From: an uncultured bacterium
GTDB lineage: Bacteria; Verrucomicrobiota; Kiritimatiellia; CAIKKV01; CAITUY01
Length of the DNA: 64,000 nucleotides
Direction: 5' to 3'
NCBI GenBank assembly: GCA_903895695.1
Contig: CAITUY010000177.1
Coordinates: 1-64,000, forward strand
Shown here: positions 1-7,693 of the stretch, piece by piece
Layout of the letters: every line of letters starts with the position of its first letter
Position numbering within the stretch: the stretch's first letter is position 1
Translations under genes and position numbers: made by a program
Notes under the pieces: model-generated
Seen by the model: only the letters and a program-made list of their open reading frames with translations
Database searches by the model: none
What the model was told of the DNA's origin: nothing

Positions 1-2
1 AA

Positions 3-101
3 TGCGACCCGCCGCCCGGCAACATCGTCATGTGGCGAGGTCTCGCCCGCCTGACTGACCTGATGCTGGGACTACAGGTGGCCGAAGTTGTGGGTAATTG
101 A
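3..101 (+). pseudogene. C-terminal remnant of an IS4-like transposase
   Basis: The frame open from the window edge encodes about 32 residues ending VVGN before TGA at 99-101. It contains a P-rich stretch followed by WRGLARLTD, which resembles the extreme C-terminus of IS4-family DDE transposases. The start lies outside the window, so either a full gene or only a fragment may continue to the left. The fragment abuts the next transposase remnant in the same frame with only the stop codon between them, which suggests nested insertion and decay. The family call rests on motif memory only. Confidence 0.4.
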
Positions 102-362
102 AAGGTTCGCCGGACGCTTACGGCGCAGGACCGCCGGATTCTCTGCAAGACGCCCGAGTACCAACGACGCATGCAGCGACGCAGCGGGATCGAAGGAACT
201 CACAGCGAACTGGCTCGGGGGTACGGGATACGGCGAGCTCGCTATCGGGGTTTGGAGAAAACGGACCTCCAGATGCAATTCACAGCGGCGGCGTGCAACC
301 TTCGGCGGTGGGCCGCCCGGCTTTGCTGGCTCACTCGACAGGAGGCCAACAAAGCCGCCTGA
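102..362 (+). pseudogene. C-terminal remnant of an IS1182-type (DDE_Tnp_1) transposase
   Basis: The frame 102-362 reads as the last ~85 residues of a DDE transposase. Key stretches are RSGIEGTHSELARGYG, then RRARYRGLEK, then AAACNLRRWAARL. This is the usual C-terminal block that carries the catalytic Glu (the E of IEGTHSE) in IS1182-like enzymes. The stop at 99-101 lies immediately upstream, no start codon or N-terminal two thirds is present, and no terminal inverted repeats were found. It is therefore a dead fragment. It marks the flank of the ATPase-PIN locus as accessory DNA. Confidence 0.55.
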
Positions 363-600
363 TCCGACGAAATGAGGTGCTCTAAACCAACAAACCGTTG
401 AAATCGACTTCCTCGGACCAGCCCATTGTGATACTAGCCTGACAGTGTCGCCGTCAATCAACGCCCTCGTCTGCGCCGCGTGCGCCGCAGGGCCGAGGGC
501 CCAGTGTCGAGCCGGACTATTTCAGCGGAATCATTTGTTGCGATGTGACCCTTCTGACTGCCGTGACCCTTCTGACTGCCGTCAACCGGACAGTAGTGAC
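363..600. other. Intergenic, with an 18-bp tandem duplication
   Basis: No convincing gene is seen between the transposase remnant and the end of the PIN gene. An 18-bp unit beginning gtgacccttctgac occurs twice in perfect tandem at 545-562 and 563-580. The short frames here have no ribosome binding site and no recognisable product. Confidence 0.6.
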
Positions 601-1080
601 CTATACAGTGTGTCGCAGGGCGACTATGTTCTGCGGTGAAAGCAGTCGGCGATGCTTTCTACTCCTATAGATAGATGGCACACTCTGGGGATTGGGATAT
701 AGACGCCTGTCCTTAATGAAACGATCAGCTCGCTTATCGTTGGAACATAGCAGTCGGCAACCAGATACACGGATAATGGATATCAGGTGCGTATCATCAC
801 ACTTGGGGTCGTTGATCAATGCTGTCACAACTGCTTCATCAGCATCTACCACAGCATCATCAATACGGGATACGCGCCGCTGCTTTGAAAGCTCGCCGAG
901 GAGTCGAAGATAACTGTTTGCAGCCCGAAGCTCTCGGCAATAGTGGCTTCCTCCGTAAACAATTCTTCCGGCACCCGTTGTGACCCATCGCCTGATAGGT
1001 TCATAATCAGGATGATCATTTTGCAGCTGCGGGAAGACGCAACACATCACGTTCATATCAATCACGACACACATAATCAC
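601..1080 (-). CDS. PIN-like nuclease paired with AAA ATPase
   Basis: A 159-residue protein with a PIN-type metal-dependent RNase arrangement. Acidic residues sit at D8 (VVIDMN), D79-E82, D95/D96 (CDDTH) and D115 (SNDKR). The segment HLISIIRVSGCRLLCSND is the typical PIN helix-strand before the last aspartate. Its ATG overlaps the stop of the upstream ATPase by 4 nt (ATGA), so the two are almost certainly co-translated. The pairing suggests that the ATPase senses a trigger and the PIN protein cuts RNA, as in other ATPase-nuclease anti-phage or abortive-infection modules. That role is inferred from architecture only. Position next to transposase remnants fits a mobile defence or toxin module. 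Confidence 0.6.
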   Translation of the reverse strand: MIMCVVIDMNVMCCVFPQLQNDHPDYEPIRRWVTTGAGRIVYGGSHYCRELRAANSYLRLLGELSKQRRVSRIDDAVVDADEAVVTALINDPKCDDTHLISIIRVSGCRLLCSNDKRADRFIKDRRLYPNPQSVPSIYRSRKHRRLLSPQNIVALRHTV

Positions 1081-2378
1081 AACCCCAGTAATTCGAGTTG
1101 CTCCCTGACGAAGAAATCCCTGAAGTCCTGCGGCTGATTAGGCGACAGTTCCCCATTGGGTTGTATCGGGATTGCATGCATTTGGTTGCCACCATTGTGC
1201 CGCTGAAAGTAGAGGATCTGTGCTTTCGTTTTGTGATCCGGCCTCTTCCTGAACTGAAGTCTAAATCGATCTATTGTATAATCACTGTGAGTTTCAATGA
1301 AGTATTGGTGCTTTTGCGCTTCAGCCATTTGAAAGAACAAATCGCCAAGTGCCGCTTGGGCTCTTGGGTGAAGATGCACTTCCGGTTGTTGGATTGCGAA
1401 CCAACTTTGTTCTGGACGTGTGAGCATCTCCACAACAAGCGGCAAAGCTTGTGATATGCCGTAACCAACACTGTTGATGCGCAATTTGATTTCGCTCTGC
1501 AGTTTCAGGAGTATCTCGAAGGGCGCACTCGCGTCGTCGCCCAATTCATGGACTATAACTTCGGAGAACAGACCGCTTTCTTTGCCAAACAATGTAAGCG
1601 CATCTCTGAATCCCGTTTTTGATTCTGCCCCTCTCAACTGTCTCCTTAATTCATAAGGTGTATGCTCACCCTCAGGGCTGAATTCTCTTCCGTAGCCGTC
1701 GTATGTGCGTTTTGGGCGCGTCCGAATCGGCGCAAGCCACGCTATTTGGTTCATCATCAGGGGGAAAGGGAATCCCATCTCATACTCGTGTGATTTATCC
1801 TTCTTGGAAATTGCTTCGAGCATTAGGATGACGTTGAACAAGCCGAAGGCGGTAGGGATTTCCTTTGGAAGCGGGAGATAATCATCCAATGTTATGTCGC
1901 GCTCGCGCCTCAGCAGGTCAAACCTGCCACGAGCATCCGCAGGGATGTCGCTTTCTGCGAGTGTCTGTGCGTGATAACGAAACTTGCCGTCGAAGAGTTT
2001 GATGGAGATTAGGTCTTGGTCATAGAGGCGAGAATAGAATGAAACAGTCGGTAGTGCTTCCTTTTCGCGGAACGCTACGAGGTAGGTCCGACTTCTCTGT
2101 CGTTTGGTCTTGGGCGGAGGCACGTGCTGCGTTGCTCCGAACATGAATTCGTCATGCTTGCCTGCGGTTGCCGAGAGAATGTCTCTAAACCCACCGAATT
2201 CGTAGTCGGGAAGGTTGAAATCTTGACTGAACCAGAACTGCGGGGAGGACATCAGATTCAGGAGGGCAAGCACCGAAGACTTTCCACTGCTGTTCTCGCC
2301 AACTAAGAAATTGACGTTCTCAAACGGAATGACTGTATCGGTGAAGCCACGGAACTTATCCAGATATATGGTCGTCAT
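1077..2378 (-). CDS. AAA/OLD-like ATPase (AAA_15/AAA_21 type)
   Basis: A 433-residue ABC/SMC-like AAA ATPase. The Walker A is GENSSGKSS (27-35) directly after an N-terminal strand of the form typical for OLD/RecF-like proteins (YLDKFRGF). The signature-like stretch is NSVGYGISQALP (302-313), the Walker B region FAIQQPEVHLHP (327-338) and the H-loop ETHSD (362-366). The usual IEEPE is IQQPE here, so the canonical acidic Walker B residues are glutamines; the downstream Glu of QPE is kept. GGGAGG precedes the ATG by a good distance. No TOPRIM domain follows, unlike true OLD nucleases; the nuclease role is apparently supplied by the downstream PIN protein. Likely the sensor or motor of a two-gene defence or toxin module. 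Confidence 0.75.
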   Translation of the reverse strand: MTTIYLDKFRGFTDTVIPFENVNFLVGENSSGKSSVLALLNLMSSPQFWFSQDFNLPDYEFGGFRDILSATAGKHDEFMFGATQHVPPPKTKRQRSRTYLVAFREKEALPTVSFYSRLYDQDLISIKLFDGKFRYHAQTLAESDIPADARGRFDLLRRERDITLDDYLPLPKEIPTAFGLFNVILMLEAISKKDKSHEYEMGFPFPLMMNQIAWLAPIRTRPKRTYDGYGREFSPEGEHTPYELRRQLRGAESKTGFRDALTLFGKESGLFSEVIVHELGDDASAPFEILLKLQSEIKLRINSVGYGISQALPLVVEMLTRPEQSWFAIQQPEVHLHPRAQAALGDLFFQMAEAQKHQYFIETHSDYTIDRFRLQFRKRPDHKTKAQILYFQRHNGGNQMHAIPIQPNGELSPNQPQDFRDFFVREQLELLGL

Positions 2379-2593
2379 ATTCCTCCCTCACTTTCATTGC
2401 TGAGCGGACATAAAAACGGAAAACGCTACGGGTGGTCAAAGGTTGCGGCATATCCGCGGATGTTTGCCACGTTATCTGCTGGCTCCCTGTTCGTTGGCGC
2501 TGCGTTTCGAGTGGCGATAATCTAGTGCCGCTGGTGGCATACTGTCCATTCAGTTCTTCGCTGGTGACTGCCCGACGACAGCGAAAGCCGATG
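2379..2593. other. Upstream region of the ATPase-PIN operon
   Basis: About 215 bases with no supported gene. It holds the leader of the minus-strand ATPase gene, including its GGGAGG ribosome binding site just above 2378. Its last ~45 bases (from about 2550) begin the homology between the two direct-repeat units described downstream. Confidence 0.5.
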
Positions 2594-2621
2594 TTGACTC
2601 CTTGGGCCGCGGTGGTATCTT
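2594..2621 (+). promoter_or_regulatory. Sigma70-like promoter of repeat unit A
   Basis: TTGACT (2594-2599) and TATCTT (2616-2621) are separated by 16 bases and sit immediately upstream of the hairpin transcript candidate. The same arrangement recurs in unit B at 2967-2994. Confidence 0.4.
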
Positions 2622-2627
2622 ATCTTC

Positions 2628-2686
2628 ATCACGACGAGGGGAGGTTCGTAAGGTTTCGTCCTTACGCAATTGCCCCTCATTCTTTT
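2628..2686 (+). ncRNA. Candidate small RNA, unit A (nested hairpin with U-rich tail)
   Basis: An outer stem GAGGGG (2636-2641) / CCCCTC (2673-2678) encloses an inner perfect 7-bp stem CGTAAGG (2647-2653) / CCTTACG (2660-2666) with a TTTCGT loop. It is followed by TTCTTTT (2680-2686). With the promoter just upstream this could make a transcript of about 60 nt ending at an intrinsic-terminator-like hairpin. A diverged second copy lies at 3001-3058. No known RNA family was recognised. Confidence 0.35.
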
Positions 2687-2839
2687 GGGCGGTATGCCAG
2701 TTTGTCCCTCAGGTTGTTCATGAAGTCCAACCTGTCCGGCGCCGCATTCTTCAGTAGGGCGGAATACTTGCGGGCGTCAGATCCGCCTCGGCGCTCTCAC
2801 TGATGTAGCGATGCTTCATCCAATTCTCTTCCAAAAGTC

Positions 2840-2923
2840 GCGTCCGCAATTCAAGGTTGACCTTAATCTACTCATGAGTATTTTAGAGTCAACCTGAAGA
2901 CGCTCAGAACATGGCGCGGACGC
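2840..2923. repeat. Nested inverted repeat
   Basis: Outer arms GCGTCCGC (2840-2847) and GCGGACGC (2916-2923) enclose inner arms at 2850-2861 and 2888-2898 (AGGTTGAC / GTCAACCT core). A 12-bp palindrome TACTCATGAGTA (2869-2880) lies in the loop. It sits between the two promoter-hairpin units. It could be a miniature element end, a recombination site or a structured RNA; nothing in the sequence decides. Confidence 0.5.
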
Positions 2924-2966
2924 TCTTCTCGCCAACCAGACTTGTGTTCCCGCGACGACAAGGAAG

Positions 2967-2994
2967 TTGACACCTGGGCGAGGTGGGGTACCTT
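2967..2994 (+). promoter_or_regulatory. Sigma70-like promoter of repeat unit B
   Basis: TTGACA (2967-2972), a 16-base spacer and TACCTT (2989-2994). The -35 hexamer is a perfect consensus. The spacing and the flanking CGACGACA...TTGAC context match unit A. Confidence 0.4.
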
Positions 2995-3000
2995 AGTCCT

Positions 3001-3058
3001 ATCTCGATGAGGGGCTATCCAAAGGGTTCTGTCCCGCGGCTATGCCCCTTCTTTCTTT
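3001..3058 (+). ncRNA. Candidate small RNA, unit B (diverged copy of unit A)
   Basis: AGGGG (3010-3014) pairs with CCCCT (3045-3049). Inside it, GGG (3024-3026) pairs with CCC (3033-3035) and CC (3019-3020) with GG (3038-3039). A T-rich run TTCTTTCTTT (3049-3058) follows. Bases differ from unit A but the outer stem is kept, as expected for a conserved RNA. It could instead be a transcription attenuator in the leader of the oxidoreductase gene that begins 140 nt downstream. Confidence 0.35.
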
Positions 3059-3198
3059 CCGCACTCCAACTCCCCGCAAGTTATTCATGAAGACGACGTC
3101 CGCCATCATCTTGCGATTTCCGAATCGGCTTGCGCCGGGGCCGGCCTTACGCAACCATCCCGCACTTTACGACACCAGTCACGGAGGACTACACAACC

Positions 3199-5211
3199 AT
3201 GTCAGACAAGGTTCGATGGGGAATTCTGGCCACCGGCGCTATTGCCAAAGCCTTTGCGCGCGGACTGAAGCAATCGCAGACCGGTGAACTCGTGGCCGTG
3301 GGCTCGCGCTCGCCGGACAAGGCGGAGGCGTTCGGCGCCGAGTTCGGCATCCCGCGGCGGCATGGCTCGTACGAGGCGTTGCTGGCCGATCCGGGCGTCG
3401 AGGCCGTCTACGTCGCGACGCCGCATCCGCAGCACGTGGAATGGGCCGTCAAGGCGGCCGAGGCCGGCAAGCACCTGCTGGTGGAGAAGCCGATCGGCAT
3501 CAACCAGTACGAAGCCCAGGTCATGATCGAGGCCGCGACGGCCAACCGGGTGTTTCTGATGGAAGCCTACATGTACCGATGCCATCCGCAGACGGTCAGG
3601 CTCGTCGAACTGCTCCGCGCGAGGGTCATTGGCGACGTTGCGGTGATCCAGGCGACGTTTTCGTTTCACGCCGGCTTCTACCCTGACTCGCGTTTGTGGA
3701 AGAATGCGCTGGCCGGCGGCAGTATCCTCGACGTGGGCGGCTATACGACGTCCATCACCCGCCTCATCGCCGGCGCGGCGCTGGGCCTGCCGTTCGCCGA
3801 TCCCGTAATGGTCGCCGGGGCAGGGCACCTGCATGCGCAGACGGGCGTCGATGCATGGGCCGTCGGTACCCTCAAGTTTGCCGGCGACATCGTGGCCACG
3901 ATCGCCACGGGCATGGGCGTGAACCAGGAGAATGTCGTGCGCATCTTCGGCAGCGAGGGGAACATTGTTCTGCCCAACCCCTATCTGGCCGCGCGCGAGG
4001 GGGCCATGCCGGGCGAGATCGTGGTGAACCGGCGGGGCGAGCCGCCCCGCACGATCGCCGTCGAATCGGCGGTGACCAGCTTCGCGCACGAGGCCGATGC
4101 GGTTGGCCGGGCCATCCGGGCCGGGCAGAAAGAGACGGCGGCCATGCCGTGGGCCGACACGCTCGGCAATCTGCGGACCCAGGATGACTGGCGGGCGGCG
4201 ATCGGGCTGACCTACGAGGCCGAGAAGCCCGCCACCCAGTCCACGGTCACGCTCGCCAACCGGCCGCTGCGCGTCCGTGCGGAGCGCCCCATCCCCAAGG
4301 GCACTATCGTGCCGCTCGATAAGTCCGTGTCGCGACTGATCATGGGTGTCGATAACCAAGTCACCATGCCGCACGCCGCGGCCGTATTTGACGACTATTT
4401 CGAACGCGGTGGAAACGCGTTCGACACGGCCCACGTCTACGGCCAGACGAAGTCTGTGCTGCTCGGCCGCTGGGTCGCGGCGCGCGGCATCCGTGACCAG
4501 GTCGTGATTATTGCCAAAGGCGCGCACACGCCGAATTGCACGCCGCCCGCGCTGCGCGACGAACTCATCCAGCAACTCGGCTGGTTCGGCACCGACCATG
4601 CCGACCTCTATCTGATGCACCGCGACAACCCCGACATTCCGGTCGGCGAGTTCATCGACGTCTTAAATGAGCAGGTTCAGGCCGGGCGCATCCGGGCCTT
4701 TGGCGGCAGTAACTGGCCTCTCGATCGCGTTCGGAAGGCCAACGCCTATGCCAAGCGCAAGGGGTTGCAGGGCTTCTCGATGGTATCGAACAACCTGTCG
4801 CTGGCCGAGATGGTGGACCCCGTGTGGGCGGGTTGCGTCCACGTGCATGATGCCGAGTCGCGCCAGTGGCTGAAGAAGACCCAACTGCCGCTGCTGCCCT
4901 GGTCCAGCCAGGCGCGCGGTTTCTTCGTTCCCAGCCGGGCGCACCCGGACAAACGCGAGGACGAATCACTCGTCAGGTGCTGGTATTCGCCCGACAACTT
5001 CCGGCGTCAGGCCCGGGCCGTCGAACTGGCGGCTCGCCATGGCGTCGAGCCGATCAACATCGCCCTGGCGTGGGTGCTGGCCCAGCCGTTCCCCGTGTTC
5101 CCGCTGATCGGCCCACGGACGATCGCCGAGACGCGGTCGTGCGTAAAGGCGCTGGAGGTGACGCTGACGCGCAAGGAAATCGCTTACCTGAACCTGGAAG
5201 ATAAAGCCTAG
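3199..5211 (+). CDS. Fused Gfo/Idh/MocA oxidoreductase and aldo-keto reductase
   Basis: A 670-residue two-domain protein. The ATG at 3199 (MSDKVRWGI) is preferred over upstream starts because GGAGG lies 11 bases before it and the dinucleotide fold begins at once. Residues ~5-340 are a Gfo/Idh/MocA-type NAD(P)-dependent dehydrogenase: GILATGAIA motif, EKP signature at 96-98 and the usual C-terminal alpha/beta domain. Residues ~360-670 are a complete aldo-keto reductase with catalytic tetrad D409, Y414, K440 and H474. Both halves look intact, so this is a genuine fusion, probably catalysing two redox steps on a sugar or cyclitol. The substrate cannot be read from the sequence. The two halves normally occur as separate proteins. 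Confidence 0.85.
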   Translation: MSDKVRWGILATGAIAKAFARGLKQSQTGELVAVGSRSPDKAEAFGAEFGIPRRHGSYEALLADPGVEAVYVATPHPQHVEWAVKAAEAGKHLLVEKPIGINQYEAQVMIEAATANRVFLMEAYMYRCHPQTVRLVELLRARVIGDVAVIQATFSFHAGFYPDSRLWKNALAGGSILDVGGYTTSITRLIAGAALGLPFADPVMVAGAGHLHAQTGVDAWAVGTLKFAGDIVATIATGMGVNQENVVRIFGSEGNIVLPNPYLAAREGAMPGEIVVNRRGEPPRTIAVESAVTSFAHEADAVGRAIRAGQKETAAMPWADTLGNLRTQDDWRAAIGLTYEAEKPATQSTVTLANRPLRVRAERPIPKGTIVPLDKSVSRLIMGVDNQVTMPHAAAVFDDYFERGGNAFDTAHVYGQTKSVLLGRWVAARGIRDQVVIIAKGAHTPNCTPPALRDELIQQLGWFGTDHADLYLMHRDNPDIPVGEFIDVLNEQVQAGRIRAFGGSNWPLDRVRKANAYAKRKGLQGFSMVSNNLSLAEMVDPVWAGCVHVHDAESRQWLKKTQLPLLPWSSQARGFFVPSRAHPDKREDESLVRCWYSPDNFRRQARAVELAARHGVEPINIALAWVLAQPFPVFPLIGPRTIAETRSCVKALEVTLTRKEIAYLNLEDKA

Positions 5212-5291
5212 CCGCGTCGTCGCGCGATACGACGCATTTTCGGCTTACTTTTCCCGCCGTCTTCAAAGACCTGTCTTGGGTAAGCGTGACT

Positions 5292-6137
5292 ATGGACGTT
5301 CAAACGCCGCGCCGCCACCAAGGGTTGTTGATCTGATCTACGGGCTTCTACACGTTTGCCTGGAGCACGGGATTCGCCTTCGGCCCCTTGGTTTCCGGGT
5401 TCCTGATGGAGTCCGGCACTACCGGCGGCGCCGACGCAGGCGCCGGCTGGCGCCACGCATTTCTTTGCGGCGCGGCGATCTGTGTGCTGATGTCTCTCGC
5501 GATGGCCTTTGCGATTCACAGCCTCAACAGGCGTCCACGCGGCAGCGATCCGGCGCAACCGGCCGTGCCGGAGGAACCCTCCCCGTACGATGCCATGCCC
5601 GACCTGGCCTGGCTCGGATGGATCGGTGGGGGCGTATGCTTTGTGGCGCTCTCCCTGATTCGGTCCATCTTCCCGGCACGCGCCCTGGGCGGTGCGTGCC
5701 ACCTGACCGAAGGCACGCTGGGATCTATCTTCTTCGTGTTGAGCCTGGTCCAGGCGCTGGTCGGTCTGGCTCTGACGCGCAGTCGCTTCTGGATGTACAG
5801 GCCGCGCCCCGTGGCCGCCTTCGCCGTGGCCGGAATGCTCGGCACGTTGTGCTTTGCCCTGGGTTCACGGCCGGCCGTGTTCCTGGCTGGAGCCATCTTG
5901 TTCGGGATATACTCCGGGGCGTTTTGCTTCTATCTGGTTTTTCATGCGCTCGTGCATCCCAGGCATGCAGGCCGCTATGTGGCTGTCAATGAAAGCCTGG
6001 TCGGCCTTACCGGCTTCCTGGCGCCGCTGGCCGGTGGGGCCATGGCCGATGCGTGGGGTTTCCGGCTTCCCTATCTGGGCACCGTCGTCCTCATCCTCGC
6101 CGCCACCGCGGTTCTTATCCGGGTCCATCGCCGCTAG
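5292..6137 (+). pseudogene. MFS transporter with an internal deletion
   Basis: An ATG at 5292 starts 14 residues (MDVQTPRRHQGLLI) that look like an MFS cytoplasmic N-terminus. They are followed by TGA at 5334-5336 in the same frame. The frame then continues as GFYTFAWSTGFAFGPLVSGF and about 255 more residues with several hydrophobic segments, which correspond to TM4 onward of a major-facilitator protein. TM1-TM3 (about 110 residues) are missing. The simplest reading is deletion of about 330 bp with the stop created at the junction. An internal TTG start near 5388 exists, but the product would lack a third of the fold. Substrate unknown; it may once have served the adjacent oxidoreductase. Confidence 0.65.
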
Positions 6138-6249
6138 CAGCCCGTTGAAAAGCCCTTTGTGCCCCATGTGCGGCTCGCGAGGACGCTCGCCCTCCCCGAA
6201 ACCATTGGCCCTCTGGCACCATGGGAGGGCGAGCGTCCTCGCGAGCCGC
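6138..6249. repeat. Dispersed palindromic repeat, family R1 (27-bp perfect inverted repeat)
   Basis: Arms at 6170-6196 and 6223-6249 are perfect 27-bp reverse complements containing GGCTCGCGAGGACGCTCGCC, with a 26-base loop. The left flank carries CAGCCCGTTGAA (6138-6149). Both the arm and this flank recur at 39378-39412 in the opposite relative order. It lies between convergent genes and could also terminate transcription. Confidence 0.75.
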
Positions 6250-6322
6250 GTCTTTCGACAGGCTCCCCAGGCGAACCGTCGCCCGCAACCAGACGGGTAA
6301 GCGTGGGTAGTCTGCGGGGGGA

Positions 6323-7693
6323 TTATTTTCCCAAACACCAGAGATGGTCGAGGGCGCGCACGTAGACGCGCTGGCCCACGAACACCGGGCAGCTCCGGAA
6401 CGGTTCGAGCGAATTGCGGCCAACTTCCTTGTACTCGCGGCCGGTCTGGAGCACCAGGGTCTTGCCGTTGTCGCTGCTCACGAACACGAAGCCGCCGGCC
6501 AGGGTCACGCTGGGGTAGATCGTGCCGCCGAGGTCAAGCTTGTGCTCGCAGACGAGCTGTCCATTGGCCGCATCGATGACGCTCCAGTCGCCGCGCTGGT
6601 TGACGGCATAGATCAAGCCGTCCTTCACGACCGGCGAGGCGTAGTAGCGGTCGTCCTTGGGGTTTGTCGTCCAGACAGTCTCGGGCTGGTTGGTGTCGGT
6701 GGCCGCGGCCGGGAGGCGGACGGCTTTGCCGCCGTGCTGGATGAAATACGCGATGCCGTTCTGCACGACCGGGGCGCAATACGCCAGGCCGGAGATCTTT
6801 TGCGCCAGTTTGTGGCCGTCCGTTACGCGGATGATGTCGCCGCCGGGGGTGACGATCACCCCGACGTCGCCGATGCGGGCCTGCACCGGTGAACCCCAGG
6901 CCGGGCCGGAATCGGTCTGCCACAGGGTGGTGCCGGTGGCGGGATCGAGCGCGGTGACCTTAAGGATATGCACGATCAGCTTGCCGTCCACGAACACGGG
7001 CGAAGCGCTATGGCCCCAGCCTTGCGTGGGCTTCTCGACCAGGCGCGCCCACTTGCGATTGCCGTCCGCGTCATAGCAGGCCGCCACGCCATTGCCGAAG
7101 AGCACGTAGACGGACTTGCCATCCGTGGTCGGGGTGGGTGTCGAGTACCCGTTCACGTCGTGCGTCCCGGGGACCGCGTGCGTCGAACTGCGCTTCAGGT
7201 CCTCCTCCAAAGACGCCAACTGGCCTTTCAGTTCGTCGCCTCTGGCTTTCAGCGCTGCATCGTCGGGCGTTTTCTTCAGGGCGTCGGCGTTCTTCTTCGC
7301 TTCCTCGCGCAGGGGCTTGATCTGCGCGCGCAGGGCTTCGGCCTTGACGGCTTCGGCCTTGGCCTGTTCGGCCTCGGCGGCCGGCAGGATGTCCAGGTAG
7401 GAGTTCGGGTGCGTCCACAGGATTGAACCATCCTTGATCGACACGCAGGCAAGAGTGGCCGGCTCGGCGCAGACGTAGAGCCGGTCGCCCATGACGAGTG
7501 GCGAGCTGTTGGACCAACCCGGCAGCTTGACCTTCCAAACGACGTTCGACTCCTTTGTCCAGGCCACAGGCGGTTGGGCATCGGGGTAGGCGCCGGTACT
7601 GTCGCCGCGCCAGCCCGTAAGGGCGCCGGCGGGGCTCTGGGATGCGGCCAGCAGGGCCATGAGGACGATTCCGGACATGAGCGGACGGGACAT
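6323..7693 (-). CDS. Secreted PQQ-like beta-propeller protein with coiled-coil insertion
   Basis: 456 residues with an N-terminal signal peptide (hydrophobic segment ending near AGALT) and repeated propeller blades of the quinoprotein/BamB kind (GDRLYVCAE, DGSILWTHP, DGKSVYVLFG, ALDPATGTTLWQ, YASPVVKDGLIYAVN). A Lys/Glu/Ala-rich coiled coil at about 105-170 interrupts an early blade. No PQQ-dehydrogenase catalytic residues are evident, so it is more likely a structural or binding propeller in the envelope. AAGGAG lies 9 bases before the ATG, and the ATG overlaps the upstream pseudouridine synthase stop by one base (TGATG). It is the last gene of an lgt-rluA-type operon. Confidence 0.8.
   Translation of the reverse strand: MSRPLMSGIVLMALLAASQSPAGALTGWRGDSTGAYPDAQPPVAWTKESNVVWKVKLPGWSNSSPLVMGDRLYVCAEPATLACVSIKDGSILWTHPNSYLDILPAAEAEQAKAEAVKAEALRAQIKPLREEAKKNADALKKTPDDAALKARGDELKGQLASLEEDLKRSSTHAVPGTHDVNGYSTPTPTTDGKSVYVLFGNGVAACYDADGNRKWARLVEKPTQGWGHSASPVFVDGKLIVHILKVTALDPATGTTLWQTDSGPAWGSPVQARIGDVGVIVTPGGDIIRVTDGHKLAQKISGLAYCAPVVQNGIAYFIQHGGKAVRLPAAATDTNQPETVWTTNPKDDRYYASPVVKDGLIYAVNQRGDWSVIDAANGQLVCEHKLDLGGTIYPSVTLAGGFVFVSSDNGKTLVLQTGREYKEVGRNSLEPFRSCPVFVGQRVYVRALDHLWCLGK

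Noticed and set aside
2432..2803. 123-residue plus-strand frame
   Set aside because: Spans the promoter-hairpin unit A; no family, odd composition and no ribosome site.
2550..3110. Repeat units as integron attC sites
   Set aside because: No integrase, no conserved core GTTRRRY/RYYYAAC pairs, and the hairpins are followed by T-rich tails.
3202..4620. 472-residue minus-strand frame opposite the fused oxidoreductase
   Set aside because: Arg/His/Gly-rich shadow frame of GC-rich coding DNA; the plus-strand frame has full catalytic motifs and a ribosome site.
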